Assembly: GCA_031253985.1 (NCBI GenBank)
Contig: JAIRVH010000036.1
Coordinates: forward strand, 1-50,867
Source: Sphingobacterium sp.
Lineage (GTDB): Bacteria > Bacteroidota > Bacteroidia > Sphingobacteriales > Sphingobacteriaceae
Direction: 5' to 3'
DNA length: 50,867 nt
Shown: in pieces, positions 26,262 through 35,685 of the stretch
Numbering within the stretch: position 1 is the stretch's first letter
How the letters are laid out: each line of letters starts with the position of its first letter
Position numbers and translations under genes: made by a program
The notes under the pieces: generated by a model
Databases searched by the model: none
What the model was told of the DNA's origin: nothing
The model's input: only the letters and a program-made list of their open reading frames with translations

Positions 26262-27764
26262 ATGAAAAGAAAGTTTATATATACAGCATTACTTGGAGCT
26301 AGTTTGGTACTAGGCTCCTGTGGTAAGGATTTCTTGAATATTACACAGATTGATAAATTAACAGGTAATAATTACTGGACCAATAAGGGGGATGTCGAGC
26401 AATATATGGGCGGAATCTATTCGACATTCCGCGAAGCAACCATGACGAACATCTTCTTTCCTGCCTCTGGCGACTTGCGTTGTGCACCCACTAACCGAAC
26501 AAGTGCAACTAGTGGAGTAGGAAGAAATTATATTAGTTATTTGCGAAGCAACGATTTATCCACACTTTTCGCGATGGAAGAGAATTATACTTATTTCGGT
26601 TTTCCAAAAATAACGAAATGGAACACTTTTTATAAAATGGTCCAAAATGCAAACATCGTTTGTTATCAGCTGGATAATAAAGATATGCCATTTTTGTCTG
26701 AGCGGCAAAAGAGTGCCTATAAGGCCGAGGCAATCTTTCTTCGCTCTTTGGCCTACTTTTTTATGGTGCGCCTCTATGGGGATGTGCCTTACTATACGGA
26801 TGTGAACACCAACCCATTGCCGCGAACGAATATGGTCACTGTGTTGAAAAATATTTCGGCCGACCTTGATGCAACTTATAAAGATCTTCCTTGGACTTAC
26901 GATGATCCTTCTGTGATTGCAGTTAAAGCTATGCGAGGCAGTGCCCTAGCATTGAATATGCATATAAATATGTGGATTGCTGGTTTTACAACAGAAGATA
27001 AATCCATCAACTATGAGAAGGTGGCTACTCTTGGGAAAGAACTGATGGAGGAAAACGGAGGAGCTTATGAATTACTCGATCTAAAACGAACCAAGGAAAT
27101 TTTTAAAGGCCGTACCAAAGAAGGTTTATTTGAGATCGTGCAAAACTTCAACTATGGCGAGAGCTTCCATTTATCAGCTTCTTACTCGGATTACGTATTA
27201 CATGCTCCAAATAAGGTAACATCGAAATCCTATATTTACTATGATCCTAAATTTATGGAAAAAATGTATCCTGTCGCAGAAGCTGACCTACGTAAAACCT
27301 ATTGGTTTGATAAGGATATTTATTCAACGAACGGTGATTTCCAGTGTTTGAAATTCTCCAATGTATTTATGGAAGAAGGAGAGGACAATAATCCGGATGA
27401 TAATCAGATGATATTTCGCTATTCTGATCCAATCCTATTGCGTGCAGAAGCCTTAGCAGAATTAAATCGCGACGAGGAGGCACGTACCGTAGTGAATGTT
27501 ATCCGTAAACGTGCCGATGCTTCAGAAATTTCGGTGTCAGGGGATGATCTCAAAGATGCAATCTGGTGGGAGCGAGTTCGTGAACTGTTAGGTGAGGGCA
27601 ACTTTTATTATGATTTGGTTCGGACTAAGAAGGTCATGAATACTGAGTATACTATGGCACCGATGTCGGTAGGCGCATTTAATGCTGGTGGATGGACGTG
27701 GCCTATCGATAAGTCTGCAATGAACAACAATCCTTATATGCGTTTAAACAATTATTGGAATTAA
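26262..27764 (+). CDS. SusD/RagB-family lipoprotein (second in operon)
   Basis: 500 residues. Lipobox LGSC followed by GKDF. SusD marks are KAEAIFLRSLAYFFMVRLYGDVP, YSDPILLRAEALAELN, WWERVRELLGEGNFYYDLVR and the Trp-containing terminal NPYMRLNNYWN. It starts 12 bases after SusC. Partner of the SusC at 23079. Confidence 0.95.
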   Translation: MKRKFIYTALLGASLVLGSCGKDFLNITQIDKLTGNNYWTNKGDVEQYMGGIYSTFREATMTNIFFPASGDLRCAPTNRTSATSGVGRNYISYLRSNDLSTLFAMEENYTYFGFPKITKWNTFYKMVQNANIVCYQLDNKDMPFLSERQKSAYKAEAIFLRSLAYFFMVRLYGDVPYYTDVNTNPLPRTNMVTVLKNISADLDATYKDLPWTYDDPSVIAVKAMRGSALALNMHINMWIAGFTTEDKSINYEKVATLGKELMEENGGAYELLDLKRTKEIFKGRTKEGLFEIVQNFNYGESFHLSASYSDYVLHAPNKVTSKSYIYYDPKFMEKMYPVAEADLRKTYWFDKDIYSTNGDFQCLKFSNVFMEEGEDNNPDDNQMIFRYSDPILLRAEALAELNRDEEARTVVNVIRKRADASEISVSGDDLKDAIWWERVRELLGEGNFYYDLVRTKKVMNTEYTMAPMSVGAFNAGGWTWPIDKSAMNNNPYMRLNNYWN

Positions 27765-27777
27765 GAAAGGAAGAAAG

Positions 27778-28515
27778 ATGAAAAGTTTATTAAAACTAAC
27801 TCTGTTTTTGACATTGATGATACTAGGCGTAGTCGCTTGTAAAAAAGATGATTTTATCGATACTGGAGTTCATAATGCAAAATTCGATGGTACGGTTTGG
27901 CAGTACCTGGAGACGCGTCCCGATCTGTTCGATACGTTGATGGTCGCGTTAAAAATTTCAAAATTGGATGAGGTGTTAAAAAAGGAAGAAGTGACCTTTT
28001 TTGCCCCTCCGGATCCAACAATTCTAAAAGCTGTTTGGCGGCTCAATCGAACTTTATATGTCTCAGGACAGGATACAATAACGAAATTGGAACAGATCAA
28101 ACCGCAGGTCTGGCGTAAATATCTTGGCCAATACATTCTCAAAGGAAAATACTTGTCGAAGGATTTTACACAGATTGATACCATCAATCTGGCAGCATAT
28201 CCAGGCGGTGTTTACAAAAATTATGACGGTTCGGACATGAATATTGGTGTTTTGTTTAACGATGTGCGCTCAAATGATCAGGTGATTAAATATGCAGGCT
28301 ATCGCCAGTTGTATTTCAATTTCCCTTATTCAATAACATTGCCCGGTGATATACAGGAATATTTTACGCCATTTGTTACAGCACCTGTGGCAACATCGGA
28401 TATTCAACCAACCAATGGTGTATTGCATGTATTACAATTTTCAAAGCATACCTTGGGTTTTGTGGGATCTCTTTTTGCCAATGAGGCATATACGACTGGC
28501 GTTTTACCAAATTAA
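27778..28515 (+). CDS. FAS1-like lipoprotein (second in operon)
   Basis: 245 residues. Lipobox GVVAC followed by KKDD, an acidic-after-lysine pattern resembling the surface lipoprotein export signal described in Bacteroidota. FAS1-like features are TVWQYLETRPDLFDTLMVALK, EEVTFFAPPDPTI (H1 position) and PTNGVLHVLQFSKH (H2 position). It parallels the FAS1-like gene at 21336 in place and order, though the two differ in length and sequence. Adhesion or complex-assembly role inferred. Confidence 0.8.
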   Translation: MKSLLKLTLFLTLMILGVVACKKDDFIDTGVHNAKFDGTVWQYLETRPDLFDTLMVALKISKLDEVLKKEEVTFFAPPDPTILKAVWRLNRTLYVSGQDTITKLEQIKPQVWRKYLGQYILKGKYLSKDFTQIDTINLAAYPGGVYKNYDGSDMNIGVLFNDVRSNDQVIKYAGYRQLYFNFPYSITLPGDIQEYFTPFVTAPVATSDIQPTNGVLHVLQFSKHTLGFVGSLFANEAYTTGVLPN

Positions 28516-28531
28516 CTGATTTGACTGAATA

Positions 28532-30121
28532 ATGATGAAACGATTAAGAACAAAAATAGGATACCAGCTTGGTTTGTTGTCCTGTCTTGCAATAAGTTCC
28601 TGCAGTAAGGATATTGCCCTCGGCACAGATCCTTATGCGGGTGGAAAAGGATCGCTTGGCATTGGATTTTATAAAAGCTATTCGGAGCCAGGGACTGCAA
28701 AACCCGGGGAATTGGTTGACTTTTATGTGAAAGGCATTGCGCCATATCTTGGCAAACTTAACTTCTATGTCAATAATACGAAAATGGAAGTGGTCAGTGC
28801 AAAAGATTCTTTGGTGACTATTAAGGTACCGGATCAAATTTCTTCGGGCGATGCGAAGATCGAAGCCGACGGGCAGGTGTTTTATGGACCGAGGCTAGAG
28901 ATCGATGGTAATATCTCCAGAGACGTCAACTACGGTATGGTAAATGGATTTTCCTCGATGGTGACGGATATTCTGCCCAATGCGGGCGGTTTTATTGTAA
29001 CGGGAGCATTCTCCAATTTTGAAAATGAAGCCGTTGATAAATCGATTTTTCGCAACGGTATTCATTTTATTGATGGTAACGGAAAGTCTTCAGCAGCAAT
29101 GGCTTTTGGTGAGGGCGCAAATGGATATGTAAACTCGGTTACTAAAATGACTGATGGGAAGTTTCTGTTAAGCGGATTCTTTAATAAATTCGATAAAACA
29201 AATGTCTTTGGCCTTGTGCGACTTAATCCCAATGGTGCTGTTGATACTGAAATTGTGGATGTCATTAATACAACTGGGAATCCACTTGATGGGCGGGACA
29301 CGGTATGTACCTTTAATGCGGGAACTACGGGTAGTGTCTCTAAGGTCTTTGGCATATCAGATAATCGCGTCATTGCTGTTGGGAATTTTGACACGCACTA
29401 CAAGATCGATCACACTTATTCCTCCCGCGCGAATAAGCGCCCAATTGCTACGAAAGTAAAGCATATTATGCGCATGAAAGCGGACGGATCTTTGGATTCA
29501 AGCTATATGATAAATAATATAGGAGCAAATGCTGCGATTTTTGATGCAGAATTGATTGACAATGAGCGCGTAATTCTTGCAGGGCCATTTACAACTTTCA
29601 ATGGACAGCCTGCACGAGGGATCGTCTGTATTAAAGCCGATGGCAGCATAGATCCTTCCTTTAATTTAGGTGGAACAGTTGATCGTGTGTTTGACGTAAG
29701 TTATAATGCAAAACTGAAAAAAATTCTGATAGCGGGTGTGTTTAGTGGTTTGGGGACGAATGGGAAAGTAAAAGGGATAGCTGTCATGAATCCGGACGGT
29801 AGCATTGACGATCAGTTTATATTGGGCGATATAGGCACAGGAATAGTCAGCTTTGCACAGATGCTGAATAATGGGCGGATAGTAGCTCAGGGGACCTTCG
29901 ATAGCTATAATTCAATTAAGAGATCGAGCTTCCTGGTATTGGAAAAGGACGGTACTTTATTGCAAAAATATAATAACCAGTCACCTTTTACAGGCAGTGC
30001 AATTAAAATCATAGAGTCGACTTCATCGTTGGGTTTTCCGGCATTATTAATTGGCGGAGGTATTATACAATATGGAGCCGATCGTGTTGGAAATATCTTT
30101 AAGATGGAAATCAAGGATTAA
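28532..30121 (+). CDS. Lipoprotein with IPT/TIG-like domain and delta-60 beta-propeller repeats (DUF5008-like)
   Basis: 529 residues, lipobox ISSC followed by SKD. Residues about 45-130 form an immunoglobulin-like region with IPT/TIG character (PGELVDFYVKGI, TIKVPDQISSGDAKIEADG). From about 140 there are at least five delta-60-type repeats of the form 'GR.L..G.F..F.......I.RL..DGS.D..F', for example GFFNKFDKTNVFGLVRLNPNG, GPFTTFNGQPARGIVCIKADG and GVFSGLG...KGIAVMNPDG. Such repeats build beta-propellers. The combination recalls DUF5008-containing proteins of Sphingobacteriaceae. Propellers of this kind usually bind ligands rather than catalyse. Function unknown; context implies surface binding. 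Confidence 0.8.
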   Translation: MMKRLRTKIGYQLGLLSCLAISSCSKDIALGTDPYAGGKGSLGIGFYKSYSEPGTAKPGELVDFYVKGIAPYLGKLNFYVNNTKMEVVSAKDSLVTIKVPDQISSGDAKIEADGQVFYGPRLEIDGNISRDVNYGMVNGFSSMVTDILPNAGGFIVTGAFSNFENEAVDKSIFRNGIHFIDGNGKSSAAMAFGEGANGYVNSVTKMTDGKFLLSGFFNKFDKTNVFGLVRLNPNGAVDTEIVDVINTTGNPLDGRDTVCTFNAGTTGSVSKVFGISDNRVIAVGNFDTHYKIDHTYSSRANKRPIATKVKHIMRMKADGSLDSSYMINNIGANAAIFDAELIDNERVILAGPFTTFNGQPARGIVCIKADGSIDPSFNLGGTVDRVFDVSYNAKLKKILIAGVFSGLGTNGKVKGIAVMNPDGSIDDQFILGDIGTGIVSFAQMLNNGRIVAQGTFDSYNSIKRSSFLVLEKDGTLLQKYNNQSPFTGSAIKIIESTSSLGFPALLIGGGIIQYGADRVGNIFKMEIKD

Positions 30122-30139
30122 CCTTTTATCGAACCAAAT

Positions 30140-31864
30140 ATGAATAAGTATATAAAAATAATAAAAAAGACCCTTTGGGGAATCGGAGGAATGCTTTTGT
30201 TGATTGCCTGTAATAAGGATTTTCCAAATCTGCTCCAGAATTTTAATGAGGCGAAAGATAGCCCCGAAAGTAAAGATAAGGTTTTGTTGGTTATCGTGGA
30301 TGGGTTGTCGGGATCTGTTGTACAGGATATCGAACCTGAAAACATGACACTGATGACACGTAATGGATTGGTAACATATGGCAGTTTAGCTGATCCGACC
30401 ATGGACTTTAAAGTAACGAATCCTTCTGTTGCGGCGTCACTATTGACTGGCGTGAATAGTGATAAAACAGGCGTCACATCTGGAGATATCAGTACGTTAA
30501 ATCCGCAATATCCAACCATTTTTGAACGTCTGAAAAATGAAGCACATCGCTCCAATTTTTATACTTCATCTTCAGCATATGGTACTTACCTAGGTAAAAA
30601 TGCGACAGTACAGATAGGCGCTGATGATCAGGGCGTAGTGACCGATGCCTTGAAAGGATTACAAACAGATTCTGCCGATTTAAATGTGATTCATCTTACA
30701 AAAGTAGAACAAGCTGGAGTGGCGAGCGGTTACACCAGTGAGTCGGCTGGCTATGTCACTGCAGTTCAAAACGCAGATAAGCAAATTAAACAACTGGTGG
30801 ATGCAATTAAAGGCCGAAAATCAATTTCCAATGAAAACTGGTTAGTGATCGTTACTTCAGGAAAAGGGGGCAAAACTAAAAATTCAGAGAGCGATTTTAC
30901 GGCTTATGGAGATAGTGAGCGGAGTACTTATACGCTGTTATACTCGCCTAAATTCACGCGGAAAATTATCCCTCGGCCGAGTGCAAAAGATATTCCTTTT
31001 GTGGGAAATGCAACACGCTACACCTATGCTTCCAATAATCAGGTGTATGGTCAGCTGGCTGATCCGAACAAGTTTAACGTAAGTGCAAGTGAAGATTGGA
31101 CGATTACTTTTTTTGCAAAGCACAACAGTCCCAACACAACTTATAACTATGCTGTTTTTCTTGCCAAGCGTTTGCAGGGCTTCAGCGGAAACGGCTGGAA
31201 TATCTTTTCAGAAAGTGGAGGCTGGGGCTTCAATAGTTCTTTTGCAAATCAGACATTTGGTGATTACATCAACGATGGAGAATGGCATGCACTAACTGTT
31301 GTGATTAAACGTAGCGGTACGCAAGATTCCGTGTATACGTATACTGACGGTACAAAAAATTCGATAACAGGAAAGGTCTCGCAAAATGTGGTTGCTAACA
31401 GTAATTTTGACAACACAAGCCCACTACGGATCGGATACAGTCCAGGCGATGGAAATACGGGCTGTGATCTTTCACTTTGTAATTTACAGATTTACAACCG
31501 TGCCTTTACTCATGAGGAGGTAAAACGCTATGGCGGTGTAACTCATATTGATGAATCCTTTCCATTTTGGGGTAATCTTCAGGGGTACTGGCCAGGCTAT
31601 GGCGATGTGAATACAAGTAAGCTTACAGAGAAAACAAAAAAAGGTGCTGGAGATCTAGCGCTTAAGGGGCCGGTTTCATGGACAAGCTTCAATGAATTGG
31701 TTCCTTTCTTTCAACCTCCAATCGAAGGGTCATTTTTTAGACAAGTTCCAAATGCGGTTGACGTTCCTTTTATGGTCTATCAGTGGCTGGGGATAACCGT
31801 AGAAAGCGCTTGGAACTTGGACGGAAAAAGCTGGAGTCCGGCGTATGTGCAAATCAGAAAGTAA
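30140..31864 (+). CDS. Lipoprotein: degenerate alkaline-phosphatase-fold domain + LamG-like + DUF4983-like C-terminus (paralogue A)
   Basis: 574 residues, lipobox LIAC (Cys 24). Residues about 46-290 follow the alkaline-phosphatase/phosphodiesterase fold: KVLLVIVDGLSG (first metal-ligand Asp 54), NPSVAASLLTGVNSDKTGV (nucleophile region), VEQAGVASG and ENWLVIVTSGKGG. Active enzymes have Asp-x-x-Gly-His and a Ser/Thr-Asp-His-Gly motif here; this protein has AGV instead of GH and SGKGG (residues 240-244) instead of DHG, so metal site residues are missing. A LamG/concanavalin-like domain follows (about 310-460; WTITFFAKHN, GEWHALTVVIKR, LQIYNRAFTHEEV), then a tail with GYWPGYG and WNLDGK like DUF4983. 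It is likely a binding protein rather than an active phosphoesterase. Paralogous to the gene at 33906. Confidence 0.82.
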   Translation: MNKYIKIIKKTLWGIGGMLLLIACNKDFPNLLQNFNEAKDSPESKDKVLLVIVDGLSGSVVQDIEPENMTLMTRNGLVTYGSLADPTMDFKVTNPSVAASLLTGVNSDKTGVTSGDISTLNPQYPTIFERLKNEAHRSNFYTSSSAYGTYLGKNATVQIGADDQGVVTDALKGLQTDSADLNVIHLTKVEQAGVASGYTSESAGYVTAVQNADKQIKQLVDAIKGRKSISNENWLVIVTSGKGGKTKNSESDFTAYGDSERSTYTLLYSPKFTRKIIPRPSAKDIPFVGNATRYTYASNNQVYGQLADPNKFNVSASEDWTITFFAKHNSPNTTYNYAVFLAKRLQGFSGNGWNIFSESGGWGFNSSFANQTFGDYINDGEWHALTVVIKRSGTQDSVYTYTDGTKNSITGKVSQNVVANSNFDNTSPLRIGYSPGDGNTGCDLSLCNLQIYNRAFTHEEVKRYGGVTHIDESFPFWGNLQGYWPGYGDVNTSKLTEKTKKGAGDLALKGPVSWTSFNELVPFFQPPIEGSFFRQVPNAVDVPFMVYQWLGITVESAWNLDGKSWSPAYVQIRK

Positions 31865-31882
31865 TCATTAGAACAAACCAAT

Positions 31883-33895
31883 ATGAATAAGATATATATA
31901 ATGGGAGTATTTGCAGGGGTGATTGCTTTAACCTCATCCTGCAGCAAATATGGCTATGACTTTAAAGATGGTTATCAGCTTGGGGACTCCACTGCTTCCG
32001 AGATTTTAACAGACACCACAATGGGTAGACCCGATAAGAGCTTGTATACACGTGCTCGGATCTACCCGGGGCTTGTGGGTGATGGCGTTAAACGCGTGAT
32101 GGATACAACGGTGACGTTATTGATGAATAAGCAATTTGTGAACAGAAATGGGTTTAAAGTTCAGGCGACGCCGGCACCTTATTATAGCACAGGATTGTAT
32201 GCACCAGCAGGAGAAGTCGTGCGGATCACTGTTCCGCAAGGAGTAGTGGGACTTACAGTTCAGTTGGGGGTACATGAGGATAATATAGCGGGAAAAGACG
32301 CTCCCCGCCGTGATGCTCTTATCTATACCCGTAAAGAGCTTTTTCCAGGTGTTAACTATGTCCGCAATTTATATGGTGGAACAATTTGGGTTATCAATGA
32401 GAAGCCAATGACCTCACCTGTGACATTAAAAATTGCTGGAGCGGTTAAAGCGACGGATTTTGTTCTTGGGAAAAGTACGATTGCGCAGTGGCAAAAAGAT
32501 GTCATGGCCAGCGATGTCCCTTGGATGGATCTAATCGGTAAACATGTCGCTTTTTCCGTGCCGCGTTCCCTTATTTCCCGATTTATTCAATCGGGCCGGG
32601 CAGATCATATCGATGAGGCGCTGGAGCTTTGGGATAAAACGTATGAGGAAGATTACTATGATTGGATGGGATTGAGCCGCAATGCCCCCGATATTATTAA
32701 CCGGTACCCAGAGTTTTGGGAGCGGGGTGTCATGGATATTCATCCCTCTGCCGGCTATGCACATAGTGGTAGTCCATGGGTCATGCAGGAAGATGAATAC
32801 TGGCTTGATGAGCTGATTAACCCAAATACAATTAAAAAGGGAACTTCTTGGGGAACATATCATGAGGTTGGACACAATTATCAGGCCGTGTTTTCATGGA
32901 GCTGGAGTGATCTAGGCGAAACGACAAATAACCTATTTATTTTCAACGCCGCGCGGAAACGTGGTAATACGGACCGGATTTCATTTCACCCGGCTTTAAA
33001 AACAGAAATACCGGCAGGACTAGCTTTCGCAAAAGATAATGTACCAAAGAATTTCTCAAATATACCACTTAGTTATGGACTCAGTTCTCCAAATAACGTG
33101 GTGTTTGCACGCTTGACACCTTTTCTGCAGATTTTTGATAAAGTAAAGGGAAAAAATGGCGAATTAGGTTGGGATTTCTTCCCTTATATTTATTCAAAAG
33201 CTCGGAATGAGAATTTTTCGACATCGTTGGAACAAGCGAAGCGAGATTATTTCTATCGTCAGCTCTGTCATTTTGCTGGCACAGACTTCAATCGTTTCTT
33301 TATAGCATGGGGTATTCCGGTCAGCGCTTCGGCAAAGCGGGAAATACGTAATCTGTATCCACCGCTGAAAACCACACTATGGGAGTATAATCCATTGACA
33401 TTTACTGGCGGCGATACACCGCTACCGACCAAATATAACTTGCCAAGCAATCTTTTTACGTTCACGGCGAATGTTGCGACAGCGACGAATGAAAGTTTGG
33501 GGACCTTTGCAGCATTAACAGATGGTAAAGCAAATACTTACTGGCATACCTGCTGGTCTGGTTGTAGTATTCCAACAACCCTCCCTATTGAATTGACGCT
33601 AAACATGAATGAGATGAATGCTTTTAAGGGGTTCTATATTCAAAATCGTCAGGGCGCTACCTACCAGACGAAAGTGAAAGTGTTGATTAGCAGTGACAAT
33701 AAAAGCTGGAAGGAAATGGGAACTTATACATTGGCTCAAAGTGCTGAAAATACAGCACAGCGCAACGCTATGCGTGAATTTGCATTCTCCAGCATTGTAG
33801 AAGCTCAGTATGTCAAGTTTGTGTTCCCGGATCAAAATCTGGGTGGAGCTGTTCACGTAGCTTTGGCCGAAATTGGTGTGTTTTATGATATTTAA
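31883..33895 (+). CDS. M60-like (enhancin/mucinase-type) zinc metallopeptidase with F5/8C domain
   Basis: 670 residues, lipobox TSSC. After a beta-rich region (about 80-190, with GLYAPAGEVVRITVPQG typical of the M60 N-terminal part) comes the catalytic domain. The zinc motif is HEVGH at 327-331 and the third ligand is the Glu about 15 residues on, in WSDLGETTNNLF, matching the HExxH-x(8,28)-E gluzincin pattern of Peptidase_M60. Related enzymes cut mucins and other O-glycosylated proteins. A C-terminal F5/8-type (CBM32-like) domain spans about 525-668 (LTDGKANTYWHTCW, YVKFVFPDQN). It lies between two phosphatase-fold/LamG paralogues in the operon. Expected location: cell surface. Expected role: release glycopeptides for the SusCD transporters. 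Confidence 0.9.
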   Translation: MNKIYIMGVFAGVIALTSSCSKYGYDFKDGYQLGDSTASEILTDTTMGRPDKSLYTRARIYPGLVGDGVKRVMDTTVTLLMNKQFVNRNGFKVQATPAPYYSTGLYAPAGEVVRITVPQGVVGLTVQLGVHEDNIAGKDAPRRDALIYTRKELFPGVNYVRNLYGGTIWVINEKPMTSPVTLKIAGAVKATDFVLGKSTIAQWQKDVMASDVPWMDLIGKHVAFSVPRSLISRFIQSGRADHIDEALELWDKTYEEDYYDWMGLSRNAPDIINRYPEFWERGVMDIHPSAGYAHSGSPWVMQEDEYWLDELINPNTIKKGTSWGTYHEVGHNYQAVFSWSWSDLGETTNNLFIFNAARKRGNTDRISFHPALKTEIPAGLAFAKDNVPKNFSNIPLSYGLSSPNNVVFARLTPFLQIFDKVKGKNGELGWDFFPYIYSKARNENFSTSLEQAKRDYFYRQLCHFAGTDFNRFFIAWGIPVSASAKREIRNLYPPLKTTLWEYNPLTFTGGDTPLPTKYNLPSNLFTFTANVATATNESLGTFAALTDGKANTYWHTCWSGCSIPTTLPIELTLNMNEMNAFKGFYIQNRQGATYQTKVKVLISSDNKSWKEMGTYTLAQSAENTAQRNAMREFAFSSIVEAQYVKFVFPDQNLGGAVHVALAEIGVFYDI

Positions 33896-33905
33896 GCTGA
33901 GTAAT

Positions 33906-35672
33906 ATGAAAAGAAAATATAGCCTGAAAAAACTTGCTTTGATCGCTTTAGGGGCGGCATTCACCTTAGCAAGCTGTACAAAGTATGCAAATCCAGCGGC
34001 GGTATATGAAGATTACGATCAAGGGGTCGATCAGACCATGAAGAGAAGAGTCTTATTTATTTCCATTGATGGGGCAGTGGGGTTGGAGATGAAAAAGATC
34101 ATGCCCACGAATATTGCGGAATTGCTGAAAACAAGCAAGTATTCATTTGAAGCAATCGCAAATGAGAATACCAAGGATGCGGCCACGTGGACGTCAATGA
34201 TGTCTGGGGTAACACAGGATAAGCATCAGATTGAAGATGATTCGTATATTCCAAAACCGGACGAAAATGACCCGCATCATAATGCTGCGGGTTATCCTTC
34301 CATCTTATATCGAATTTCAACAATTTCTCCGACGACGAAAACCTATGTAGTAGCCCGTGATCAGGCAATTACGACTAAACTTTTGGTCAGCGCTGACGAA
34401 GCAACAGATGTCAAAACGGATGAAGAGGTTAAAAATAAAGTAGTAGATCTGCTGGGAAAAAAGAATCCGGGGCTGGCAGTTGTACAATTTAAAGATGTTT
34501 TACAGGCAGGTATAACTGGAGGATTTTCTTCTGGAAATTCTGGCTATGTTGATGCGGTAAAGAAGGTGGATGGTTATATCGGGGAGATTATGAAGGCTTT
34601 AAAGGCACGGAAGAACTATCCTTATGAAAACTGGCTAGTTATTGTAACAAGTAATCATGGTGGGACAGACAAAGTGTATGGCGGGGATTCGTACGCCGAG
34701 CGGAACATATTTGCTATTTTTCAAAACAATAATTTCAAACAGTTAGAATTGAAAGCAGATATCATGAAGTCCATGCGTTTTTATGGTTTTTATGATGCAG
34801 GTCAAACTTCTTTCGGTGGATATGGACCTAATGCTTTTCGTGGTCGGAATAATCCTGTTTTAGCAAATGAATCTATTTATGAAGTTGCTAAAACAGGAGA
34901 ATTGACCGTTGAAGCAAAGATTAAAATGAATCCTGTAGACGGTAAATTTGATTATGCAAGTAATGCTCCGTTTTTGGGGAAGAACGCTGCTCGGACAGGA
35001 TCGACAGCAGGATGGGCATTTTTTAAGTCAGGTAGTGCATTAACATTTTTTGTTGCGGATGGTAGCACCAATGTACAGCCGGGGATGGGACCTGTTTCGT
35101 CTGTCGGCGAATGGACACATATTGCGGCAACAGTCGCTAAGGTAAATAATGTTCCTACGGTCAAAGTTTATGTCAATGGTCTAAAAACGGGTGAAGCGAC
35201 TAGTACGACGATGAATCTTAATAACGTTACGAGTACCACTGGCTTGACTTTTGGTTATTTCCCTTATATTTTTTCAGGCTTAGCCGTAGATATGCAGTTA
35301 TGTGATGTGCATATTTATAACAAAGCTATGGACGAAGCAACATTGAAGAAAAATGCCAATCGTGTCGGAATTCCGGATGCTGAATTGACGAATCCTAATC
35401 TTGTGGGCTATTGGCCAATGGATGGGCTGGTAAACAACTCTTTTATGAATAAGATAGCGGGAAATCCAAGTATTGCAGCACAAGGATCCTCAAGGCTTAT
35501 CCTTTCCGGTAATACTTTACCTTTTGTCGATCAGAATAATACCGTGTTAATTCAACCTGCAGACATGTTTACCCAAATTTTCTATTGGTTGGAATTACAG
35601 GCACATAAAGACTGGAACTTAGACGGCCAGGTTTTCCTTAATAAGTATGAAATCGAATTCTTAAAGCCTTAA
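33906..35672 (+). CDS. Lipoprotein: degenerate alkaline-phosphatase-fold domain + LamG-like + DUF4983-like C-terminus (paralogue B)
   Basis: The start at 33906 (MKRKYSLKKLALIALG) is used; an upstream in-frame ATG at 33873 overlaps the M60 gene and adds a non-signal prefix. Lipobox LASC (Cys 24). The phosphatase-fold part shows RRVLFISIDGAVG (Asp 55), ATWTSMMSGVTQDKHQI, FKDVLQAGITGG and ENWLVIVTSNHGG (residues 249-253). Compared with active enzymes, Asp-His-Gly has become Asn-His-Gly and the GH ligand site is GI, so it keeps more of the site than paralogue A but is still incomplete. LamG-like domain about 335-475 (VGEWTHIAATVAKVN, CDVHIYNKAMDEATL), tail GYWPMDG and WNLDGQ. Starts 10 bases after the M60 gene. 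Enzymatic activity is doubtful. Confidence 0.82.
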   Translation: MKRKYSLKKLALIALGAAFTLASCTKYANPAAVYEDYDQGVDQTMKRRVLFISIDGAVGLEMKKIMPTNIAELLKTSKYSFEAIANENTKDAATWTSMMSGVTQDKHQIEDDSYIPKPDENDPHHNAAGYPSILYRISTISPTTKTYVVARDQAITTKLLVSADEATDVKTDEEVKNKVVDLLGKKNPGLAVVQFKDVLQAGITGGFSSGNSGYVDAVKKVDGYIGEIMKALKARKNYPYENWLVIVTSNHGGTDKVYGGDSYAERNIFAIFQNNNFKQLELKADIMKSMRFYGFYDAGQTSFGGYGPNAFRGRNNPVLANESIYEVAKTGELTVEAKIKMNPVDGKFDYASNAPFLGKNAARTGSTAGWAFFKSGSALTFFVADGSTNVQPGMGPVSSVGEWTHIAATVAKVNNVPTVKVYVNGLKTGEATSTTMNLNNVTSTTGLTFGYFPYIFSGLAVDMQLCDVHIYNKAMDEATLKKNANRVGIPDAELTNPNLVGYWPMDGLVNNSFMNKIAGNPSIAAQGSSRLILSGNTLPFVDQNNTVLIQPADMFTQIFYWLELQAHKDWNLDGQVFLNKYEIEFLKP

Positions 35673-35685
35673 AGGATATTGTACA

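Noticed and set aside
33873..33905. Upstream start of phosphatase-fold paralogue B
   Set aside because: It overlaps the M60 gene and places a poor prefix before a good signal peptide starting at 33906.
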